Below the pieces are notes generated by a model that saw only the letters and a program-made list of their open reading frames with translations, ran no database searches and had not been told where the DNA came from. Shown in pieces: positions 1-5,834 of a stretch of 9,950 nucleotides of DNA. Source of the DNA: CAYXBG01 sp964463145 (GTDB lineage Bacteria; Acidobacteriota; UBA6911; RPQK01; CBDAPI01); the NCBI GenBank assembly GCA_964463145.1, contig CAYXBG010000067.1, positions 1 to 9,950 of the forward strand, read 5' to 3'. Made by a program: the position numbers and the translations under genes. Every line of letters begins with the position of its first letter. Position 1 is the first letter of the stretch.

Positions 1-274
1 CTCCATACACTTCTTTAGCACGCTGCAACCGCCCCGCGTAGCAGTCGGCTGCAGCCACTAACTCGACGCCCGGAACCTTGAGAGCAGTACTGGTATCCTG
101 AAATCCAATGATCCCCATGCCAATAGTTGCAACCCTGATTTTGTCATTGGCTGCATATTTCGCAATTTCCGGAGATGTCTCAAATTCAGCAGTACGACCT
201 TTAACGACGGCTGGGGCGGCCGCTATGCTTGAAACTGTTGCAGTCTTTATAAACTCGCGTCTTGAAGATTTCAT
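1..274 (-). CDS. Gfo/Idh/MocA family oxidoreductase with Tat signal, N-terminal part (C-terminus beyond the window)
   Basis: Seen: 91 codons are present, read on the minus strand from ATG at 274-272 and running off the window's left edge. Residues 4-10 read SRREFIK, a twin-arginine motif, followed by a short Ala/Val-rich stretch (about 11-24) that would form the Tat signal h-region. After a linker, KIRVATIGMGIIG (45-57) is the first Rossmann strand with a GxGxxG turn at 52-57. Asp77 ends the second strand, where NAD(P) ribose is usually held. GGAG at 284-287 lies 9 nt before the ATG and supports this start. Family knowledge: such proteins are NAD(P)-dependent sugar, inositol or related dehydrogenases, and Tat-exported members are common in Planctomycetes, Verrucomicrobia and Acidobacteria, folding with cofactor before export. 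Substrate cannot be told, because the catalytic EKP-type motif and C-terminal domain are outside. It is divergent from the VOC gene, with 245 bp between the starts. Confidence 0.88.
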   Translation of the reverse strand, partial: MKSSRREFIKTATVSSIAAAPAVVKGRTAEFETSPEIAKYAANDKIRVATIGMGIIGFQDTSTALKVPGVELVAAADCYAGRLQRAKEVYG

Positions 275-519
275 TAGGATACGCTCCGGAGATAATTCTG
301 AAGTTCTTGAAGGCTTCCCATCATACTTTATTTCTGGTCAAAAACCGCCTTTCTTGCCAAGCAACCGGGAAGAACGTCTAGTCGCACGGCTGAATCTAGT
401 TATTAATCCCAAATCCGAGTTTGATTCTCAAAATCTCAATAATGCTTGCCACAGGCCCCAAAACACGCCCAAGCACCTATTTTGATCTTGAATCAGTTAT
501 CCTATTATCAGGAGAATAT

Positions 520-972
520 ATGAATCCCAAACTCACGCTCACCTTACTGGCTGCTATTTTTACGGCTTCTCTTTGCGGTCAAACAGACTCATCTCTTTCT
601 ATCAAGTCTCAGGTTGTTTTCCTTTATTACAGTGACCTGCCAGCTGCAGCAAACTTCTATGGCGAAAAACTAGGATTTCAAAAAACTTTCGATGGAGGAT
701 GGGTTCACATATACCAATCTAGCCAGAATTCCTACGTTGGCTTAGTTGATAACACACGTGGTCATCACCGAAGCTCATCTGATAAGCCGGTTATGCTGAG
801 TCTAGTTACCGAAGAAATCGAACACTGGTACACCCACCTCCAGAATAAGGAGATCAAGATATTATCCCCTCTTTCCGATTCCAGAAATTTCCCAATCCGA
901 TCTTTTCTTACTGAAGACCCTGGTGGCTACACGGTAGAATTTTTCGAATGGGGGAAAATAGACCCTAAGTAA
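520..972 (+). CDS. Small secreted VOC-fold (glyoxalase/bleomycin-resistance-like) protein
   Basis: A 150-aa protein. The reading frame is open further upstream (from 421), but ATG 520 is preferred because AGGAGA at 510-515 is a good ribosome site 4 nt upstream and because residues 1-21 then form an export signal: Lys4, then a hydrophobic core LTLTLLAAIF, then a small-residue region ending SLCGQ. Cys19 follows Leu, so it is not a proper lipobox. Residues about 31-145 show the paired beta-alpha-beta-beta-beta plan of the vicinal-oxygen-chelate fold: SDLPAAANFYGEKLGF (38-53), then VTEEIEHWYTHLQ (96-108) and EDPGGYTVEFFEW (132-144). Glu140 is where a last metal ligand normally sits, but Val32 takes the place of the usual first His. 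Metal-dependent chemistry is therefore uncertain, and it may be a binding protein. Families of this fold include glyoxalase I, dioxygenases and drug-binding proteins; the substrate is unknown. TATTAT at 503-508 could be a -10 box. It converges on asd, 31 bp away. Confidence 0.85.
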   Translation: MNPKLTLTLLAAIFTASLCGQTDSSLSIKSQVVFLYYSDLPAAANFYGEKLGFQKTFDGGWVHIYQSSQNSYVGLVDNTRGHHRSSSDKPVMLSLVTEEIEHWYTHLQNKEIKILSPLSDSRNFPIRSFLTEDPGGYTVEFFEWGKIDPK

Positions 973-1003
973 ACCATTGCACCCAGGGATGCATCCTCTG
1001 CTC

Positions 1004-2014
1004 TCAGGAAAGCATTAGGTCGGCTATTTGAACTGCGTTAAGAGCGGCACCCTTACGGATCTGATCACCCGCCAAGAAAAAATGATACCGACGAGGCTGT
1101 GCTCCTTCTGATGCGTCTATCTCTTCACTCAAATCTGGGCGAATTCTACCAACCAAGACACCGTCATGGCCAACACCCTTCCTGGCTGTAGGAAATCTAT
1201 TAGCCCCTCTATCATCCATGATTTCAACACCGGGGCTATCGTGAAGTACTTCCCGTAATCTGGCCTCGGCAGCCGGCTTCCTAAGGGTTACGGAAACAGC
1301 CTCGCAATGGGTGCGAAGGACTGGCACCCGAACACAGGTAGCCGTGACACGAGGCGGATTTTCCAATATTTTTTCTGATTCCCGGATCATCTTTATTTCT
1401 TCTATGTTATACCCATTATCGACATCAATTTGAGAGTCGTGGCTCCATACGTTGAAAGCTGCTTCTTCATGCAAAGATACGGCCGGCTGGGGACTACCTT
1501 CGAGCTCGCCACGGGTGCTTTCGATTAGCTCACCCATAGCTGCCTTGCCAGCTCCAGAGATGGCCTGATAGGTACAGACATTCACATGGACACAACCAAA
1601 TTCGCGATGCAAAGGGGCTAACGCCAGGAGAAGTAATATAGTGGAACAGTTAGGATTAGCTATCAGTTTCCCGTGGATATGATGCGGGTTAACTTCCGGG
1701 ATGACGAGCGGTATCTTCGGATCCATTCGGAAAGCGGAGGACTGGTCAATTACCGTTACTCCGTGTCGCGCCACTTCCGGCGCCAGTTCTCTAGCAATAG
1801 ATGCGGGAGCACAAAAAAAGGCAACATCGTATCCAGCCAACACCTCAGGAGACATCGACTCAATTGTTACTGTCCTTCCGCACACTTGAGTCTCACGAGG
1901 TCTCCCGAAACAATCAGGAAAATCGTGTCCACGGGCAAAAATAATCTCGCATAGCTCTTCCCCCACAAGACCAGTCGCCCCAATTACTGCTACCCGATGA
2001 CGTTTTTCCAGCAT
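1004..2014 (-). CDS. asd: Aspartate-semialdehyde dehydrogenase
   Basis: Cytoplasmic enzyme that reduces L-aspartyl-4-phosphate to L-aspartate-4-semialdehyde with NADPH, the branch step toward lysine/diaminopimelate, threonine and methionine. The 336 residues fit the family (about 330-370). Seen: NADP loop GATGLVG at 12-18; the dimerisation/NADP region DQSSAFRMD at 90-98; the active-site nucleophile Cys123 in NPNCSTI (120-126); a substrate segment around Gln150 (TYQAISGAGKAAM); NIEEIKM at 203-209; substrate Arg229 and catalytic His236 in RVPVLRTHCE; and the closing GDQIRKGAALNAVQIA helix. All key residues are present, so it should be active. AAGGA at 2018-2022 lies only 3 nt before the ATG, and a GAGG at 2030-2033 is too far, so the ribosome site is not ideal; the N-terminus nevertheless matches the family. 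No lysC, hom or dap gene is adjacent, so it appears to be a stand-alone unit, with a possible promoter at 2080-2108. No terminator hairpin is visible in the 31 bp shared with the convergent VOC gene. Confidence 0.96.
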   Translation of the reverse strand: MLEKRHRVAVIGATGLVGEELCEIIFARGHDFPDCFGRPRETQVCGRTVTIESMSPEVLAGYDVAFFCAPASIARELAPEVARHGVTVIDQSSAFRMDPKIPLVIPEVNPHHIHGKLIANPNCSTILLLLALAPLHREFGCVHVNVCTYQAISGAGKAAMGELIESTRGELEGSPQPAVSLHEEAAFNVWSHDSQIDVDNGYNIEEIKMIRESEKILENPPRVTATCVRVPVLRTHCEAVSVTLRKPAAEARLREVLHDSPGVEIMDDRGANRFPTARKGVGHDGVLVGRIRPDLSEEIDASEGAQPRRYHFFLAGDQIRKGAALNAVQIADLMLS

Positions 2015-2034
2015 TTTTCCTTACTCTTACCTCA

Positions 2035-2154
2035 TTAAATCAACTTGACCTCATCGCTCCGTTTCGAATGAAGCAACAAATGATGGACTCGTAGTCTCTT
2101 CACGTCAAGCCTTAATTCCGTAATGGGATCACACACTTTCACAACCTCAGCCAT
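2035..2154 (-). CDS. Doubtful 39-aa reading frame just upstream of asd
   Basis: On the minus strand an ATG at 2154-2152 opens 39 codons ending in TAA at 2037-2035, 20 nt before the asd start and in the same direction. The product begins MAEVVKVCDPITELRLDVKR and continues with a His/Leu-rich and then charged tail. It reads like protein and is closed upstream by an in-frame TAG four codons before the ATG region, so ATG 2154 is its only ATG start. There is no clear Shine-Dalgarno sequence before it, no family is recognised, and 39 codons can arise by chance. The candidate asd promoter lies inside it, which argues against co-transcription from that promoter. It could be a leader peptide, a remnant of an older gene, or noise. 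Confidence 0.2.
   Translation of the reverse strand: MAEVVKVCDPITELRLDVKRLRVHHLLLHSKRSDEVKLI
2080..2108 (-). promoter_or_regulatory. Candidate sigma70-type promoter for asd
   Basis: On the minus strand TTGACG (plus-strand positions 2103-2108) matches the -35 consensus at five of six bases, followed after exactly 17 nt by CATCAT (2080-2085), which matches the -10 consensus at four of six. Transcription would begin near 2073 and leave a leader of about 58 nt before the asd ATG. Prediction from pattern only; the weak -10 keeps confidence low. Confidence 0.3.
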
Positions 2155-2360
2155 AGAAGTCTAAAACTCACAGCCGGATGAGACGGTGAAATCCCTCCTG
2201 AATAAAAGGGTCCTAATCTGCTCCGGTTACTTTACCATCTGACCGTTCATAAAGTTTTACTTTGCCTCAATCGAGACGTGACTTACAGTGCACTTTTATC
2301 GCAAACTAGGAAGTCTACTATTCTGAGCAATCCATAAAAGGAAGAAGGAGATGTAGGCAT

Positions 2361-2684
2361 ATGACAGAAGAAGCCCATTACTTACTTGGAATGGAGTTGT
2401 TTGGGAATGATGACCTCGATGGGGCGATCAAAGAATTTCAAAAAGCTCTTGAATTAAAAAGCAACTACGGAGACGTCTTACACGCCATCGCGATGTGTTA
2501 TTACCATCAGGAAAAGTATAAGAAGGCTATAGAGTACGGTGAGAAACTGCGCCAAGAAGAACCGAATAACACTCTTGCTTATACGTGTTTATCCATGTTC
2601 TATAATGCCCAAGGGATGGTCGCTAAGGCTGAAGAAATGGGTGCCAAAGCAGGAGCTAAAGCTCCTCCAGAGGAACCTAAATGA
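2361..2684 (+). CDS. Small tetratricopeptide-repeat (TPR) protein
   Basis: A 107-aa, probably cytoplasmic protein made almost wholly of three TPR units, about residues 3-36, 37-70 and 71-98. The first holds the classic small/large pattern: Leu9-Gly10, Gly15-Asn16-Asp17, Ala22, and FQKALEL at 26-32. The second has Ala42, Tyr47-Tyr48, Lys52-Tyr53, Ala56 and ends EEPNN. The third is more degenerate (AYTCLSMFYNAQGMVAKAEEM). There is no signal peptide or membrane segment. The tail is rich in Lys, Ala and Pro. The start is well supported: AAGGAG at 2345-2350 lies 10 nt before the ATG, the strongest ribosome site in the window. TPR proteins of this size serve as protein-binding adaptors; no partner can be named. 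It is 153 bp upstream of addB on the same strand and could share its transcript, but no functional link to recombination is shown. Its last codons hold a 6-bp hairpin (2651-2666) without a T tract. Confidence 0.88.
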   Translation: MTEEAHYLLGMELFGNDDLDGAIKEFQKALELKSNYGDVLHAIAMCYYHQEKYKKAIEYGEKLRQEEPNNTLAYTCLSMFYNAQGMVAKAEEMGAKAGAKAPPEEPK

Positions 2685-2716
2685 GCTGAAATCGAGAACT
2701 GCATCCACCTATCCAA

Positions 2717-2726
2717 GGGGGGGGGG
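2717..2726 (+). repeat. Run of ten G between the TPR gene and addB
   Basis: Ten consecutive G, then A, then GGG (2728-2730). It lies outside any convincing gene, 33 bp after the TPR stop and 112 bp before the addB start. Such a run is prone to replication slippage and to sequencing or assembly error. Its position in the only spacer upstream of addB means that a change in length could alter promoter spacing or mRNA structure. No function is shown. Confidence 0.9.
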
Positions 2727-2837
2727 AGGGACATCGGCCTTCCTCCTGTTGATCCTCTCTGTCGCAAATAGCAACACCCTCTACCCTGATTCCAATTTAG
2801 AGGCATTCACCGCCTCGATGTAAAATCGCTGTTCAAC

Positions 2838-5834
2838 ATGACGCATGTCACGGCCTTCTTAGGAAACAGCCGCCGCTTCCGGAATGATTTTGTTTTCGAA
2901 ACGGCGCTCAATACAGACCAGACTCCGGAACTCGACTTTTTCTATTTGGTCGAAACACCTTGGCGCGCCCAACAACTGGAGGAGCTATACCTGGAACATT
3001 TTCCAGCTGTTTTTGAAATACCCATTACAACACTCCCTCAATTCCTACACTTGATTCGACGTGAAAACGTTAATAATCGCATCATCTCCAGACCTGAAAA
3101 GACTCTACTGATTGAAGAGTTACTTGGCTCACCCGAAAGCCCTTTTACCCCAGCAGAAAAAAGCCCTGGGCTGGCTCAGCGACTTTCTACCTTCATTGCT
3201 GACATCAAGAACCAGACAATCCTCGATGAAAAATTACTAAAACTACATTGGGCCAAAAAAGGGGAACCTCCTCTAGCAACTCAGCTTTCCTGGATATTTA
3301 CCAAGTATCAGCAGCTCCTGCTCCACTCACAGCTAGAGGACACTGAAGGCCTCCAAGCAAATCTGTACCAAAAACTGATGACTGGGGAAATATTGATCAA
3401 AAACATTTTTCCTCGACTAGAACGAATCTACCTAGAAGGGTTCAACAGAATCTCTCCTTTACAGCGAGCTCTTTTGCGTCAAATCCGCGAACAAGTTGGA
3501 GAAATGATCATCAGCTGTGACCTAGAACCTGAAAAGAACAGTCAGGCTGATAAGGCTTTTAACGAAATGCTGAAATTCCTAGAGAATGTTAATGACTTCA
3601 GGAAAACCTCCCGCACCAAGCCCCCTATCAAATCTGCACTAAGACTGCCCAATAGGGATGACGAAGTACGTTGGGTGGCAAGTGAAATCAAGAAGATTAG
3701 AGATCGTACTGAAGACACACAGATTGGGATTATAACCTCTCAACTGGAACGCTATCGCCTGAGGTTGGAGAGTGCGCTGAGGGAATTTGGCGTCGAAGAG
3801 TGGAGATTCCTAGTAGAGTCATCAACCCCGCAACCAGAAGTCATGCTATTTCTCGATTACTTAAGACTGGTCGAATCCTCTTTTCCCCGCGAGGAACTCT
3901 TTGACTTTCTCCACCATCCTTGGATCCATTGCGGCCTATCACCGGAAAACCTTAAGTTGCTCGAGCGCTGGGCCGTAATAACCAGAGTAGAAAAGGGCCT
4001 TGAGGTCTGGACTAAAGAGTTCCCAGGAAAAGTTCAGCGTTTTGCCAACCGGGTGAAAGATCCCAAGGAGCATCTGTCATCATCCCAGACCGAAAAACTT
4101 CTAAGGGATTTCAAAAATCTTCTCTTGGAAATGAATCTTCCCTCTAATGATCAAAGCTGCCGCGACTGGCTTAGTACTGCCGCAGCTAGTATGCAGAATT
4201 TTTTTTCTCCGGTTCCTAATGAGAATAATCAAATTCTAGCCAATTGGACCAACACTCTACCTCACCTCCTACAGAGTGTCTTCCGCGTAGGAGAATGGAA
4301 AGGAAGAGCGATTTCTCTCTATGAATTCTCTGGTATTTGTCAACATCATATGCCAACCAGAAAACCAAGAAGCCCCGCAAATAAAATCTCAATCGGCAGG
4401 CCAGACGATTTGGAGCATTTGTCCCTTGACTATCTTTTTTGGATAGGACTAACAGAGGAGGAGTTCCCAATAACCGGAATTCATCCCTCTTTCATCAGAA
4501 CTCTACCCTCTACAGAGAAATCTGGAGAATCGAATAGCACAGTACAGATCTCCACCCGGACTAAGCGATTCCAGTGGATCAGCAGCCAGGCCAGCCAAAA
4601 AGTAATCTATACCCTACCGGCATGGGATCGCGGCACCCCTGCACTTGCTAGTTCGCTTCTTGAGAAAATGGAAATTGGCAAAGCCGATCCCCCTAAGATT
4701 TCTCCTTTACCGTTGCCCGGGACATTAGACAATATCCGGCGCGGTACAGAAGCACTAAAACAGATGGAGCTCGATGCGCTCTCAAAATATGCCGGATTTC
4801 TCCGTTCTCCCCATTTAATGGAAGAATTTCGAGGAGGCTTCCTGAGGAAAGGCCTTCATCTCTCCCCTACACAACTTGAAAGCTATGCGAACTGTGGATT
4901 CAGATTTTTTGGTGAACAAGTTTTAGGAATTGATGAGGAATCTGAGAAAGGAGAGGTTACTCCCCGCGGATTGGGCCGACTCCTTCATCGCACCTTGAGC
5001 AAGTTCATGGCAGAAATCGAAATTCCACCTCAAAGAGACAGGAGGCAATGGATACAGACTCAAAAAGGGCGCATGCTGAACATCCTCGAGAAAGAGGTGG
5101 CTGCTCTCGTCGTCCAAGAACCCTTCCGTACAGAGTTAGAATGGACAATATGTGAAAACTTTCTCAAACAAGGCCTCCAGCAAAGCCCTGATAACGGACT
5201 CCTTAGTAACTTCATTAGAGAACAATCCAGCTGGTTGTGTGAACAGCGTGTCATAGACCTAGAAAAACCGCTCCGTCCTATGAAAATCGGTACGGTCCAC
5301 CCTCAGGATGCACCCTCTGAAATTCCATTCTTTTTAAATGGGACTGTTGACAGGGTAGACATGAATCAGGATGGCCTGATAGTCATTGACTACAAAACCG
5401 GGGAAGCCCCCCTGAAAAAGCTGTACGACGGGTTAGGGTTTCAACTACCCCTCTATTCCCTCCTAGTAGAGAATCACTACCGTGCAGATGTCAAAGATAG
5501 ATTCTTTTTGCAGATGTCTCTACCTTCTGACATATGGAAACGGAATATAAGGGTTGCCACCGAGGATCTAGATAAGGTTTGGAGTCAACTGATCAACTAC
5601 TACAAAGAACTAAGCCTGGAGGCAGCAGATCATATCCTGTCTGGTCACTTTCCCATTACAACCTTACCCCCACGGTTGGCTGGGTGCCCTACCTGTAAAT
5701 TACGCGACATTTGCCGATACACGCCAGAGCAAGCTGACCGCTTGAGAGAATCCAATACAGTTCTGCGGTCTCAAGCACTTATCCGTTTCGGGAATTGGAT
5801 TGGCCCAAAAGACGAGGATATTAAATGCAGGTGA
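2838..5834 (+). CDS. addB: AddB-like subunit of the AddAB helicase-nuclease: helicase-like scaffold plus PD-(D/E)XK nuclease with Fe-S cysteines
   Basis: 998 aa; works with AddA to resect DNA double-strand ends for RecA. The N-terminal two thirds resemble the AddB helicase-like scaffold: IYLEGFNRISPLQRALL from 197 replaces a Walker B region, NRDDEVRW starts at 272, and YLFWIGLTEEEFP (532-544) matches the conserved strand before a Pro. No Walker A is present: near the N-terminus, where GxxGSGKT would stand, it reads FLGNSRRFRND, so this subunit should not bind ATP through that site. The C-terminal RecB-type nuclease shows His717, Asp838 (TVDRVD), Asp851-x-Lys853 (IDYKTG), and Gln869 with Tyr873. 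Cys686, Cys950, Cys953 and Cys959 (one, then C-x2-C-x5-C) match the AddB 4Fe-4S staple. Length is below the roughly 1150 aa of Bacillus AddB. An in-frame TGA at 2787 and no other usable start codon fix ATG 2838, although no Shine-Dalgarno sequence precedes it. It overlaps addA by 10 nt. Confidence 0.88.
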   Translation: MTHVTAFLGNSRRFRNDFVFETALNTDQTPELDFFYLVETPWRAQQLEELYLEHFPAVFEIPITTLPQFLHLIRRENVNNRIISRPEKTLLIEELLGSPESPFTPAEKSPGLAQRLSTFIADIKNQTILDEKLLKLHWAKKGEPPLATQLSWIFTKYQQLLLHSQLEDTEGLQANLYQKLMTGEILIKNIFPRLERIYLEGFNRISPLQRALLRQIREQVGEMIISCDLEPEKNSQADKAFNEMLKFLENVNDFRKTSRTKPPIKSALRLPNRDDEVRWVASEIKKIRDRTEDTQIGIITSQLERYRLRLESALREFGVEEWRFLVESSTPQPEVMLFLDYLRLVESSFPREELFDFLHHPWIHCGLSPENLKLLERWAVITRVEKGLEVWTKEFPGKVQRFANRVKDPKEHLSSSQTEKLLRDFKNLLLEMNLPSNDQSCRDWLSTAAASMQNFFSPVPNENNQILANWTNTLPHLLQSVFRVGEWKGRAISLYEFSGICQHHMPTRKPRSPANKISIGRPDDLEHLSLDYLFWIGLTEEEFPITGIHPSFIRTLPSTEKSGESNSTVQISTRTKRFQWISSQASQKVIYTLPAWDRGTPALASSLLEKMEIGKADPPKISPLPLPGTLDNIRRGTEALKQMELDALSKYAGFLRSPHLMEEFRGGFLRKGLHLSPTQLESYANCGFRFFGEQVLGIDEESEKGEVTPRGLGRLLHRTLSKFMAEIEIPPQRDRRQWIQTQKGRMLNILEKEVAALVVQEPFRTELEWTICENFLKQGLQQSPDNGLLSNFIREQSSWLCEQRVIDLEKPLRPMKIGTVHPQDAPSEIPFFLNGTVDRVDMNQDGLIVIDYKTGEAPLKKLYDGLGFQLPLYSLLVENHYRADVKDRFFLQMSLPSDIWKRNIRVATEDLDKVWSQLINYYKELSLEAADHILSGHFPITTLPPRLAGCPTCKLRDICRYTPEQADRLRESNTVLRSQALIRFGNWIGPKDEDIKCR

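Larger units (their letters stand above)
2015..2360. other. Divergent intergenic region between asd and the TPR gene
   Basis: About 345 bp with no convincing gene. It should hold the promoters of two divergent genes. On the minus strand there is a fair sigma70-like pair for asd (2080-2108) and a 39-codon frame (2035-2154). On the plus strand the best -10 candidate for the TPR gene is TACTAT at 2316-2321, but it has no good -35. A 5-bp inverted repeat CCGGA (2174-2178) / TCCGG (2222-2226) encloses a smaller CCCT/AGGG pair; this is too weak to call a structured RNA. I looked for tRNA, lysine, SAM and cobalamin riboswitch signatures and saw none. Confidence 0.5.

Noticed and set aside
108..485. 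Plus-strand frame of 125 codons
   Set aside because: It lies mostly antisense to the clear Gfo/Idh/MocA N-terminus and has no family features; the minus strand has the Tat motif and Rossmann turn.
421..519. 33-codon upstream extension of the VOC gene
   Set aside because: No ribosome site at 421, and the extension would bury the signal peptide; ATG 520 has AGGAGA 4 nt upstream.
987..996. Palindrome GGATGCATCC between the VOC gene and asd
   Set aside because: A 10-base perfect palindrome leaves no loop and no T tract follows; it is not a terminator and too short to call an operator.
1673..1954. Plus-strand frames inside asd
   Set aside because: Antisense shadows of a gene with all catalytic residues intact.
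2651..2666. Hairpin AGGAGC-TAAA-GCTCCT near the end of the TPR gene
   Set aside because: No T tract follows and it lies within coding sequence, so it is not called a terminator.
2539..2823. 94-codon plus-strand frame through the G10 tract, and a 68-codon minus-strand frame at 2600-2806
   Set aside because: The first starts inside the TPR gene in another frame without a ribosome site, and neither resembles a known protein. A shift at the G run would not fuse the TPR gene to addB, because addB's frame has TGA at 2787.
4199..4206. T8 run in addB and A7 run at 6117-6123 in addA
   Set aside because: Both frames stay open across them with conserved motifs downstream, so there is no sign of frameshifting.
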